Positions 1 to 7,354 of a stretch of 64,000 nt of DNA are shown here, in pieces (position 1 is the stretch's first letter; the number at the start of each line of letters is the position of its first letter). The position numbers and the translations under genes are program-made. Source of the stretch: Alteromonadaceae bacterium 2753L.S.0a.02. GTDB taxonomy: Bacteria > Pseudomonadota > Gammaproteobacteria > Pseudomonadales > Cellvibrionaceae. Under the pieces are notes generated by a model, which was not told the DNA's origin, ran no database searches, and saw nothing but the letters and a program-made list of their open reading frames with translations. The stretch covers positions 2,009,001-2,073,000 of the forward strand of contig VISH01000002.1 of NCBI GenBank assembly GCA_007827375.1, read 5' to 3'.

Positions 1-489
1 ATGGAGATAGATTTCGGTGGTTTTGTCAAAGAGTATGCCGCCGACCAAATTGCTAATGATCTAAGAGCTTCCGGCATATCAAGTGGCCTGGTTAATCTTG
101 GCGGTGACATTGCGATTGTTGGTCCTCATCCAGACGGTTCCCCCTGGGTAGTTGGTATTCAGCATCCGCGAGAGTCAGGCCAGGCAATTGTAAAAATTCC
201 GGTGGGATACGGTGCGATTGCAACTAGCGGTGATTATGAACGTTTCATGTGCGTTGCTGGAAAGCGTTACTCTCACTTGCTAAATCCACACACGGGGCAC
301 TGTGTGCAACCGGAATACGCATCGGTGACCGTAATAGCCGATCAGTGTCTGATTGCTGGCTCTTTCTCCAGCCTCGCAATGTTAAAAAGTGAAGCTTGTG
401 TAAATTGGCTGGAGGGCGCCGGAGTGGCGTACCTACAGATCGACCAGCAAATGGCAGTAAGCGGTAATATTACAATTCATAAAAAGTAA
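1..489 (+). CDS. apbE: FAD:protein FMN transferase (ApbE family), C-terminal part
   Basis: This is the C-terminal part of an ApbE-type flavin transferase, which attaches FMN covalently to threonine residues of Rnf and Nqr subunits using FAD as donor. The visible 162 residues contain the family segment DFGGFVKEYAAD, a glycine-rich NLGGDIAIVG stretch, and SHLLNPHTGHC, which resembles the usual H-I-(I/L)-(D/N)-P-x-T-G motif. The family is normally about 300-350 residues, so the first half lies left of the window and the ATG at position 1 is an internal methionine. RnfD and RnfG, encoded further right, are the expected kind of substrate; a functional link to them is inference from proximity. Confidence 0.85.
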   Translation: MEIDFGGFVKEYAADQIANDLRASGISSGLVNLGGDIAIVGPHPDGSPWVVGIQHPRESGQAIVKIPVGYGAIATSGDYERFMCVAGKRYSHLLNPHTGHCVQPEYASVTVIADQCLIAGSFSSLAMLKSEACVNWLEGAGVAYLQIDQQMAVSGNITIHKK

Positions 490-557
490 GGCCCAATATC
501 TCTAGTTATCTTTATAATGTGACTCTGCCATGTTGAATCTAACAGGAACAGTCACCC

Positions 558-2042
558 ATGAGCGCCTATTCGCAACTCACTTCTATTTTTAAACGCGTCA
601 GCTATTATCAGCACGCTCTCACACTCCTGCATTGGGATCAGGAGGTCAAAATGCCTGCTTGTGGTGCCGGCGAGCGTGGTAAAGCTATCGCGGAGCTCTC
701 CGCTCTCGTTCATCAAAACCTCTGTGATCCACAACTGGAGACGCTTCTCGCAGACGCGCTGCAGGAGCCTCTAAGATCAGAAGAGAGCGCCAGTTTGCGC
801 GAAATAAAGCGCGTGTGGCAAGACAATAACTTGATGCCCGAAAACCTGGTGCGGGAGCAGGCGATTGCTCATTCGCGCTGTCAACAGGCGTGGAATACAC
901 TGCGACATGAGAACGATTGGAACGGTTTTTGTGAAAGTTTCGAGCCGGTGGTTGAGTTGGCCCGTGAACAGGCAAAAATTCGCCAGCAGGCGCTGGATAC
1001 AGCAACACCCTACGATGCGATGTTAAGCCTATATAGCCAGGGCGATAGCGCGGAGTTGGTCGATCGTGTTTTTACGCAGTTAAAATCAGAATTACCCGGC
1101 ATGATTGCCGCAATTTGTGATAAGCAACGCGGATTGCAAAAACCCCAAATTTCCGGTGAGTTTACCTTGGAACAGCAACGTGAACTTAGCCACAAGGTAA
1201 TGGCTTTTTTAGGGTTTGATTTTAACGCCGGTCGCCTTGACGTTAGTGCACACCCATTCAGTACCGGAAACCCTGGCGATCAACGAATTACCACCCGTTA
1301 CAACACCGAAGAATTTATTGAAGCGCTTTATGCGACAGTGCATGAAACAGGCCATTCGCGTTACGAAGCGGGTCTACCGGTTGAATGGCGTGGGTTGCCT
1401 GTGGGGCAGGCCCGCAATATGGGTGTCCATGAAAGTCAGAGCTTGTTCTACGAAAAACATATTGGAAATAGCCCGGCTTTTTGTGATTTTGTGGTTTCCC
1501 ATGCGAATCAATTGTTTAAATTAGGTACCCCGTTGAGCGGCGGGGATTTACGGCGCGCAGTGACTTGGGTTGAACCTGGCTATATTCGTGTGATAGCCGA
1601 TGAACTGACGTATCCACTTCATGTAATATTGCGATTTGAAATTGAAAAAGGGTTGATTAACGGTGAAATGGACGTTGCCGATATACCCAGTGCGTGGAAC
1701 GAAAAAATGCAATGTTATCTGGGCTTGAGCACAGAAAATAATTACAAAAACGGCTGTATGCAGGACGTGCATTGGCCCTCGGGTGCCTTTGGTTATTTTC
1801 CAAGTTATACCCTCGGGGCCGTGAATGCTGCGCAAGTTCGGGTGGCGCTCGAAGCTCAACTCGGCAGTATAAACAGTATTGTTGAGTCGGGCGATATAAC
1901 ACCAATTGCTACATGGTTAAATGATAATATTTGGCAACACGCGTGTTTTTTGGAATCACAGGAACTCATTGAGAAGGCCACCGGTAAACCCACCAGTGCA
2001 GACAGCCTGTTGTCTCATTTTAAAGTACAGTACGGTTTGTAA
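558..2042 (+). CDS. M32 family metallocarboxypeptidase (carboxypeptidase Taq type)
   Basis: A 494-residue protein of the M32 carboxypeptidase family, zinc enzymes that remove C-terminal amino acids from peptides in the cytoplasm. The HExxH zinc motif is seen as HETGH at about residues 262-266, followed by the conserved MGVHESQS segment holding the third metal ligand, and further on by VTWVEPGYIRVIADELTYPLH, all typical of the family. Full length (about 500 residues) is normal. The ATG has AGGAA about 8 bases upstream. Its stop overlaps by one base the start of the metallophosphoesterase gene, so the two are co-transcribed. Nothing links it to nitrogen fixation; it marks the flank of the nif island. 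Confidence 0.93.
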   Translation: MSAYSQLTSIFKRVSYYQHALTLLHWDQEVKMPACGAGERGKAIAELSALVHQNLCDPQLETLLADALQEPLRSEESASLREIKRVWQDNNLMPENLVREQAIAHSRCQQAWNTLRHENDWNGFCESFEPVVELAREQAKIRQQALDTATPYDAMLSLYSQGDSAELVDRVFTQLKSELPGMIAAICDKQRGLQKPQISGEFTLEQQRELSHKVMAFLGFDFNAGRLDVSAHPFSTGNPGDQRITTRYNTEEFIEALYATVHETGHSRYEAGLPVEWRGLPVGQARNMGVHESQSLFYEKHIGNSPAFCDFVVSHANQLFKLGTPLSGGDLRRAVTWVEPGYIRVIADELTYPLHVILRFEIEKGLINGEMDVADIPSAWNEKMQCYLGLSTENNYKNGCMQDVHWPSGAFGYFPSYTLGAVNAAQVRVALEAQLGSINSIVESGDITPIATWLNDNIWQHACFLESQELIEKATGKPTSADSLLSHFKVQYGL

Positions 2043-2812
2043 TGCGTTTATTTGCAATATCTGATTTACACACGGATTTTCCGGAAAACCGCGCTTGGGT
2101 TGAAAATCTGTCGTGCTATGACTATCGCCAGGACGTGATTGTGATCGCGGGAGATATATCTGATTCGTTGCAACAACTGGAAGATACTTTAACGCATTTT
2201 TGTAAACGTTTTGCAGAGGTTTTTTATGTACCTGGTAACCACGATTTGTGGGTTGAAAGGGGTAGTGTAGAACATTCCCTACAAAAATGGCAGCACATTC
2301 ATGAAATCGCTAAAAACCTGGGGGTGATAACTGATAGTGCCGTGATCGGTGGCGTTGAATTGGTGCCATTATTGAGTTGGTATGACTACTCTTTTGGAGA
2401 GCCGTGCGAAAATTTACTACGTGCGTGGATGGATTACAGTCGCTGTTGTTGGCCAGCACATTTATCCAACAGTTCAAAAATTTGCCATTATTTTTTAGCT
2501 CAGAACGTACAAATAGCCCCGTCAAGTTTAAAACGTATTACCTTCTCGCATTTTTTACCTCGCATAGATATCATGCCGCATTTCATTCCCGTGAAACACC
2601 GATTGGTCTACCCGGTGCTGGGTTCATGGGAATTGGATGAGCAGGTGCGATCGCTGCGTTCCTCGATACACATATACGGTCACAGCCATGTGAATCGTGA
2701 TCTTGTAAAAGGCGGTGTGAGATACGTCAATAATGCTTTAGGGTATCCCGCCGAGTCGTGGCTAAGCCGGCAGCTGAAATGTATTGTGGATGATATGAAT
2801 ACGGTTGGATGA
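2042..2812 (+). CDS. metallophosphoesterase family protein
   Basis: A 256-residue calcineurin-like phosphoesterase. The metal-binding motif series is complete: ISDLHTDF at the N-terminus, AGDISDS, VPGNHDLW, FSHFLPR, and YGHSHVNRD near the C-terminus. Substrate cannot be told from sequence. The ATG overlaps the stop of the preceding carboxypeptidase gene (TAATG), implying translational coupling. The gene converges on the bolA end of the nifB operon, from which it is separated by about 100 bases containing a long perfect hairpin. Confidence 0.88.
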   Translation: MRLFAISDLHTDFPENRAWVENLSCYDYRQDVIVIAGDISDSLQQLEDTLTHFCKRFAEVFYVPGNHDLWVERGSVEHSLQKWQHIHEIAKNLGVITDSAVIGGVELVPLLSWYDYSFGEPCENLLRAWMDYSRCCWPAHLSNSSKICHYFLAQNVQIAPSSLKRITFSHFLPRIDIMPHFIPVKHRLVYPVLGSWELDEQVRSLRSSIHIYGHSHVNRDLVKGGVRYVNNALGYPAESWLSRQLKCIVDDMNTVG

Positions 2813-2873
2813 ACGCTGCGCTAATTTAAGAGAGTTGTTTTGGAATAGCGTGCCGTCAAAAATTACGGATGGC

Positions 2874-2909
2874 CATTCACAGGTTTCACCTTCGTGAAAC
2901 CTGTGAATG
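2874..2909. terminator. 16-bp perfect hairpin between convergent genes
   Basis: CATTCACAGGTTTCAC (2874-2889) pairs perfectly with GTGAAACCTGTGAATG (2894-2909) around a CTTC loop. It lies between the convergent metallophosphoesterase and bolA genes. No long T-run follows directly on either strand, although a TTTTT tract comes about 15 bases later on minus. It is probably a bidirectional transcript end; a mobile palindromic repeat is an alternative. Confidence 0.6.
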
Positions 2910-2915
2910 CCACCA

Positions 2916-3185
2916 CTACAGTTCGATTTGAACTGACTTTTGGCTTTCCAAAACTTTCTGCCACTCAGCAGTGGTATAGGCTTTAACCGTAAGTGAGTGT
3001 AGCTCACCCGACTGCAGCAATGCAGTAAAAGGGCTGAGTACCTTTTGTTGTCGCACCAGCGGCCGCTCGCCAGAAAATCCGTCGCTAACTACATTAAGCG
3101 TGAAACTGCAATCTTCACCTTCTGGTTCGACTTGTGCATCGGGTATTACCCCTTTTACCAACTCAATAATTTGCTGCTTTTCCAT
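2916..3185 (-). CDS. BolA family protein, last gene of the nifB operon
   Basis: An 89-residue BolA-fold protein. BolA proteins bind [2Fe-2S] clusters together with monothiol glutaredoxins and act in Fe-S trafficking or iron sensing. Visible features are the N-terminal helix QQIIELVKGVIPDAQVEPEGEDCSF, a glycine/arginine central turn, the SPFTALLQSGELHSLTVKAYT stretch that matches the family's L-x-x-x-x-H-x-x-x-x-x-x-T-x-E-W pattern, and a final EW pair. It is 9 bases downstream of a monothiol glutaredoxin gene, its classic partner, so the pair likely forms a Grx-BolA heterocomplex devoted to the nif island. Confidence 0.85.
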   Translation of the reverse strand: MEKQQIIELVKGVIPDAQVEPEGEDCSFTLNVVSDGFSGERPLVRQQKVLSPFTALLQSGELHSLTVKAYTTAEWQKVLESQKSVQIEL

Positions 3186-3194
3186 AGAAATATA

Positions 3195-3542
3195 TTAACC
3201 TGCTTCGGCTGAGGTTGCTGCGCCCTTGGTTTGTACCTCTTCGAGCAACAAATCTAATGATCCGTCATCTACCATTTGCAAAACAATATCACACCCGCCA
3301 ACCAGCTCGCCGTTCACAAATAATTGTGGAAAAGTGGGCCAGTTGGAGATTGAAGGCAACTTTTCTCGAATAAAAGGCGCCGCTAGTACATTTACGTACG
3401 CAAAATCGTGGCCTGTTTTTTTCAGAGCGGTTACAGTTGCGCCAGAGTAACCACACTCAGGAGCTTCGGGTGTACCCTTCATGTAAAGTAGAATAGGGTT
3501 GCTTGCTATTTGTGATCGAATTTTTTCTTCGGTTGTAGCCAT
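3195..3542 (-). CDS. grx5: monothiol glutaredoxin of the nif cluster (Grx5/GrxD type, CGYS)
   Basis: A 115-residue single-domain monothiol glutaredoxin, a [2Fe-2S] cluster carrier. It has the family's ILLYMKGTPEAPECG entry, the WPTFPQLFVNGELVGGCDI glutathione-binding region and the C-terminal helix. The active site reads CGYS rather than the almost universal CGFS. A corresponding grx5(nif) follows nifQ and a rhodanese gene in Azotobacter, and this gene sits in the same order. Its role is most likely Fe-S cluster delivery during nitrogenase assembly, with the adjacent BolA protein. The Phe-to-Tyr change is conservative and probably tolerated. Confidence 0.9.
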   Translation of the reverse strand: MATTEEKIRSQIASNPILLYMKGTPEAPECGYSGATVTALKKTGHDFAYVNVLAAPFIREKLPSISNWPTFPQLFVNGELVGGCDIVLQMVDDGSLDLLLEEVQTKGAATSAEAG

Positions 3543-3565
3543 AATGAAACTCCTTACCTTGTGGA

Positions 3566-4312
3566 TTAAACTGCAACTGCGGGAGCAAGGGTTGCCTCTT
3601 GCGTGTGTTGCTTGGTTTCAGTGGAATGCAGGCGCAGTAGTGACTCATCGCAGAAATAATTGGCGAGCAAGTTAAATATATCGTCCATACCCACCGAATA
3701 GTTCAGCGGTGTGAAACCGTGAATGTTTTGGTTGTCTACTTCTACATCGGCCTTAAGCAATAATTTTACACAATCAATACACTGGCTCATACAGGCATAC
3801 CAGAGCGCGTTGTTGCAATTGGTGTCGGCCAGATTGGGGTTGGCGCCAGCATTAACAAGCTCACGTACCATGGCGCTATCGGCGTTTTTTGCTGCGACCA
3901 TAATGGCCGTGCGGTTTTGTGAGTCGATTCGCGCGTTCACGTCGGAGCTGTCGAAATTCTTGGAATCCAACCATTCTTTAAGCTCGGGAGACGCTGAAAA
4001 TTCACTGGTAATATGATGTCGCCAGGCGGCGTAACCGCCATCAACGCTGTAGCATTCCTTAAAGCCGAAATCCGCAAACATTTTTGCTATGTCTTGGCTG
4101 CTGTTTCCGTGATAACAGTAAATAAGCACGGGTGTGTTCTTGTCGGTTGATTTTAAAATTTTACGCAAGTTGGCATCGGTTAGTAACAATGCCCGAGGGT
4201 GATGACTTTCTTTGAAGCTGTTTTCATCGCGTATATCCAGAAGTAAGGCTTCCGGCGAACGAGCAAGTATCTGGTCCGCTTCGTCTACGGATATGCGCTT
4301 AAAGTGGTTCAT
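3566..4312 (-). CDS. rhdN: rhodanese-ankyrin fusion protein (nif rhodanese)
   Basis: A 248-residue two-domain protein. Residues about 1-105 are a rhodanese domain with the active-site loop CYHGNSS carrying the persulfide cysteine, as in GlpE-like sulfurtransferases. Residues about 125-235 contain ankyrin repeats (for example ANPNLADTNCNNALWYACMS and VEVDNQNIHGFTPLNYSV). It may carry persulfide sulfur for nif Fe-S cluster synthesis and dock to partners through the ankyrin part. Its start overlaps the nifQ stop by four bases (ATGA). The position corresponds to rhdN of Azotobacter. A paralogue with the same architecture lies at 47877-48638. Confidence 0.88.
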   Translation of the reverse strand: MNHFKRISVDEADQILARSPEALLLDIRDENSFKESHHPRALLLTDANLRKILKSTDKNTPVLIYCYHGNSSQDIAKMFADFGFKECYSVDGGYAAWRHHITSEFSASPELKEWLDSKNFDSSDVNARIDSQNRTAIMVAAKNADSAMVRELVNAGANPNLADTNCNNALWYACMSQCIDCVKLLLKADVEVDNQNIHGFTPLNYSVGMDDIFNLLANYFCDESLLRLHSTETKQHTQEATLAPAVAV

Positions 4313-4908
4313 TCTTCATCTCCAAAACAGTCGTCATAAGTTGGACAGGTTTCGCAACTGGGTGAGCGGCACACGAAATGTCCACCTTGTTCACAAAGTT
4401 GTCGATATAAAAACTTTTTCCAGCGCATATTGCCACTATTTTTTTCCGCCAATGCCGGAAAGTTAGCAGCAAAAACGGATCTTAGGCTTTCTCGATTCAA
4501 CAAGCCGAGGTCACGCCACAAATGGTCGCCACCCATGCAGCCTGCTGCGATAATTTGAGCAAGCCAGTCTTCAGACTCATCTTCACCGCGAATATTTTCG
4601 CGTAGCAGTGTCGTAAGCTCCTGTAATTCCTCTGTTCGGAGTTCCAGGAGTTCAATGCGAATAGCATTTTGTTCTCTAAAATTGCTTGGGCTTTCTATCA
4701 TGCCCTTGATGCCGGTAAAGTAGCGCTCCAGCATGTTTTGATAATCGTCTGGGGCCAAGCCCAGTGTGTCGGGTAAACACCCTTGTCCAGTTCGTTGCGC
4801 AATTAAGATTGTCGCAAAGTGGCTTTGATTGGCCAGGGGACCTTCGAACTTGCTGTTAGCAAATCCGGCATATTTTAAATTTCCCATTCGGGCATTCATT
4901 GTGCGCAT
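4309..4908 (-). CDS. nifQ: NifQ, molybdenum delivery for FeMo-co
   Basis: A 199-residue NifQ protein, which carries a Mo-Fe-S cluster and donates molybdenum to NifEN. The diagnostic C-terminal motif C-x4-C-x2-C-x5-C is present as CRSPSCETCPTYDDC. The central segment GCMGGDHLWRDLGL is also characteristic of the family. The gene overlaps nifO upstream by 13 bases and the rhodanese gene downstream by 4, so translation is coupled. The chosen ATG gives MRTMNARMGN; a second ATG three codons further would be about as plausible. Confidence 0.93.
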   Translation of the reverse strand: MRTMNARMGNLKYAGFANSKFEGPLANQSHFATILIAQRTGQGCLPDTLGLAPDDYQNMLERYFTGIKGMIESPSNFREQNAIRIELLELRTEELQELTTLLRENIRGEDESEDWLAQIIAAGCMGGDHLWRDLGLLNRESLRSVFAANFPALAEKNSGNMRWKKFLYRQLCEQGGHFVCRSPSCETCPTYDDCFGDEE

Positions 4909-5315
4909 TCTCCCTCGCTGGGGTGAGAACAGTTTTCTATCGCCACGTCTTGTTTAAATTCGCCGCTGATTCCCAGTGCGCTGCTAATGCGTTGCAAGTC
5001 GAAACCTGCCCATTTAGCATTTTTGCAGGCGATCAGTGGCCTGCGAATAAAAATTGGGTTTGCAATCATCATAGCCAGTGCGTCTTGTTCGGTGAGTGTT
5101 GTTACATCTACCTCACCCGATTTAACATCAGGTGCATTGGGGTTAATCCAGTTTGTAACAGGTTCCCCTTTAAAAAACGCAAGTAATTCTTGTTCGTTCC
5201 ACGGGTAATCTAAAAGACTAACCGCTTCAAAAGTAATACCCGACTGCTTTAATAATTTTTTTTGCTTACCATTAGTAATGCAGCCGGGTTTTTCGTAGAA
5301 AATAATTTCCGCCAT
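4896..5315 (-). CDS. nifO: NifO, ArsC-like nitrogenase-associated protein
   Basis: A 139-residue thioredoxin-fold protein of the ArsC/Spx family, matching the nitrogenase-associated NifO. It starts MAEIIFYEKPGCITNGKQK with a single cysteine in the ArsC-type loop, and has the FIRRPLIACKNAKWAGF segment corresponding to the conserved I-R-R-P-L region. In Azotobacter, NifO affects molybdenum partitioning between nitrogenase and nitrate reductase; that is family knowledge. It begins exactly where the fdxN stop ends (one-base overlap) and runs into nifQ. Confidence 0.88.
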   Translation of the reverse strand: MAEIIFYEKPGCITNGKQKKLLKQSGITFEAVSLLDYPWNEQELLAFFKGEPVTNWINPNAPDVKSGEVDVTTLTEQDALAMMIANPIFIRRPLIACKNAKWAGFDLQRISSALGISGEFKQDVAIENCSHPSEGECAQ

Positions 5316-5593
5316 TAACGCGCCTGAATTTCATTCATGGCTTCTGCCAATAATTCTGGCGGAATACCTGTAAGTGAACCAGGAGGGTTAATTGCGGCAC
5401 CCGTCGCATCGAGAATACAGGATTCGATTGGGCAAATACTCGCACATTGTGGATCTGCGAAATCACCTTCACATTCGGTACACTTTTTAGCGTTGACGAG
5501 CATGTGAGAACCTTTCTTGGAAATGGCCTCGCTGGGGCAAACATCAACACATGCCCAGCAACTCACACATAAATCTACAATTTCTACAGCCAT
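5315..5593 (-). CDS. fdxN: 2x[4Fe-4S] ferredoxin downstream of nifB (FdxN type)
   Basis: A 92-residue bacterial-type ferredoxin. It has one CxxCxxCxxxCP motif (CVSCWACVDVCP) and a second, expanded cluster site (CTECEGDF...CASICP), the arrangement found in the ferredoxin genes that follow nifB. FdxN is known to support NifB-cofactor synthesis, probably by donating electrons to the radical SAM enzyme. It sits 29 bases after nifB with a good ribosome-binding site (CTGGAG) upstream of the ATG. Confidence 0.92.
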   Translation of the reverse strand: MAVEIVDLCVSCWACVDVCPSEAISKKGSHMLVNAKKCTECEGDFADPQCASICPIESCILDATGAAINPPGSLTGIPPELLAEAMNEIQAR

Positions 5594-5622
5594 AGTAAAC
5601 TCCAGGTTGGAAAATCGCAGGC

Positions 5623-7116
5623 TTACGCCTGCGCTTTCAGTTCTACGGGTTCTTCGTCGATCTTTCCGGTGGTGATCATTTCTTCGTAAACGGACATAAC
5701 AGCTTCTTCGATGGGTTCCATCGCATGCTCGCCGTTAGGAACAATACCAGCTTCCTCGAGTAATCCCCAGGGCTCAAAACCAATCTTGGAGCAAAGTACC
5801 GCTTCACATCCCTTCAGTGCACGAATTGAACCGGCAAGAGCGCTTTCTTTTTCACCGCAGGTGTCGTTACCAATACAGTATTGATCGACTTTACGGTGAC
5901 TAATAAAACGAACGCCGTTCGGTGAAGCTTCGTAAACCAGGAATTCGGTGGCATGGCCAAAGTGCTGGTTCACGATGCCGCCTCCAGCGGTTGCTACTGC
6001 CATGAGTACTGGGCGGGTATCGGGAGGAATAACAGGGTCGTTGGAAGGTACAGACATCGCAACTTGTGCTTTCTTCTCGTGCTTTTCATTGAGCTCTTCA
6101 ATGATGCCCTGATGAATAACAGCACGTTTCTCCATAGCTGCTTCGTAATCGATTTCCATCTCTTCGATTTTTTCCATGGTGAATTCTTCACCGCGGTCCT
6201 CACCCAACAAGCCAACTGCGTCTGCACGACACTGACGGCAATGACGCATCATGTTCATATCACCAGAACAAGCGTCTTGGAGGTTTTGTAATTCTTCGGG
6301 CTCTGGGCTGCGTTGACCCATAACGCCGTAGAAAGTGCCATGCTCCGCTTCCGCAATTAATGGCATAACGTTGTGAAGGAACGCGCCTTTCTCTTTAACG
6401 ATACGGCTGACTTCGGGGAGGTGTTGGTCGTTAACGCCTGGAATCATTACCGAGTTAACTTTTACCAGAATGCCGCGATCGGTCAGCATTTGGAGACCTT
6501 TTTGTTGCTGTTCGATCAGAATTTTAGCGCCTTTAACTCCGCGAATTCGACGCCCGTTCCAGTAGATCCAGGGGTAAATCTTAGCGCCGATTTCTGGGTC
6601 AACAGTGTTGATGGTAATGGTGACGTGATCGATATTGTGTTTGGACAGTTCTTCCACAGACTCTGGCAAAGCCAATCCGTTGGTAGATACGCACAATTTA
6701 ATATCTGGGGTTTGTTCACTCAACATACGGAAAGTTGAAAAAGTTCTTTCCGGGTTTGCAAGGGGGTCGCCAGGGCCGGCAATACCCAATACGGTCATTT
6801 GCGGAATATTGGCTGCTACCGCTTTAACTTTCATTACTGCCTGTTCGGGTGACAGCAGTTCTGAAACTACGCCCGGACGGGATTCGTTGGAGCAATCATA
6901 CTTACGGTTACAGTAGTGACACTGAATGTTACAGGCCGGTGCTACGGCCACATGCATACGTGCGAAATAGTGATGAGCTTCTTCGGAGTAGCATGGGTGG
7001 TTCTGAACTTTGTCAACGATATGTTGGGGTAGGTGGTTGAGTTGATCATCGGTGCTGCCGCATCCGCTGGAAGAGCAACCGCCGCCTTCAGATTGTTCAA
7101 TGACTTCGAGTTCCAT
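5623..7116 (-). CDS. nifB: NifB, radical SAM FeMo-co core synthase
   Basis: A 497-residue NifB, which makes NifB-co, the 8Fe-9S-carbide precursor of FeMo-co. The radical SAM cysteines are visible as ACNIQCHYCNRKYDCSNESRPG (CxxxCxxC), followed by the GIAGPGDPLANPE SAM-binding segment. A further Cys cluster (MRHCRQCRADAVG) lies near residue 300. From about residue 370 there is a NifX-like cofactor-binding domain (NQHFGHATEFLVYE), so this is the full two-domain form, as in Azotobacter. It is the first gene of a seven-gene operon and has its own sigma-54 promoter and NifA enhancer upstream. Confidence 0.97.
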   Translation of the reverse strand: MELEVIEQSEGGGCSSSGCGSTDDQLNHLPQHIVDKVQNHPCYSEEAHHYFARMHVAVAPACNIQCHYCNRKYDCSNESRPGVVSELLSPEQAVMKVKAVAANIPQMTVLGIAGPGDPLANPERTFSTFRMLSEQTPDIKLCVSTNGLALPESVEELSKHNIDHVTITINTVDPEIGAKIYPWIYWNGRRIRGVKGAKILIEQQQKGLQMLTDRGILVKVNSVMIPGVNDQHLPEVSRIVKEKGAFLHNVMPLIAEAEHGTFYGVMGQRSPEPEELQNLQDACSGDMNMMRHCRQCRADAVGLLGEDRGEEFTMEKIEEMEIDYEAAMEKRAVIHQGIIEELNEKHEKKAQVAMSVPSNDPVIPPDTRPVLMAVATAGGGIVNQHFGHATEFLVYEASPNGVRFISHRKVDQYCIGNDTCGEKESALAGSIRALKGCEAVLCSKIGFEPWGLLEEAGIVPNGEHAMEPIEEAVMSVYEEMITTGKIDEEPVELKAQA

Positions 7117-7203
7117 AATAGGTCTCCGCTTCGGGCCGTGCAGGTGTATGAAATTTTCAATTCAGGCAGCCCGTTAGCCTGATGAGTTTTCGAAGTACCT
7201 TTG

Positions 7204-7220
7204 TGCAAGCCCTATGCCGC
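7204..7220 (-). promoter_or_regulatory. sigma-54 (-24/-12) promoter of nifB operon
   Basis: Read on the minus strand the site is CGGCATAGGGCTTGCA, with GG and GC separated by exactly 10 bases and a good TTGCA -12 half. It lies about 90 bases upstream of the nifB start codon. A TGT-N10-ACA enhancer stands about 60 bases further upstream, which supports it. Confidence 0.78.
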
Positions 7221-7272
7221 AACACTAAGTTATTGATTTATAACATAAAAATATCTTATGTTGGGCGTTTTT

Positions 7273-7288
7273 TGTTGGTCTCCGTACA
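7273..7288. promoter_or_regulatory. NifA upstream activator site for nifB
   Basis: The sequence TGTTGGTCTCCGTACA fits the TGT-N10-ACA NifA binding consensus exactly. It is centred about 63 bases upstream of the nifB -24 element, a rather short but workable distance. Confidence 0.7.
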
Positions 7289-7354
7289 AAGCTTGGGGGA
7301 TAAAATGTTTGGTGTGCGACACATCCGTGTGGCGCTTTTTGTCGCTGTTACTGA

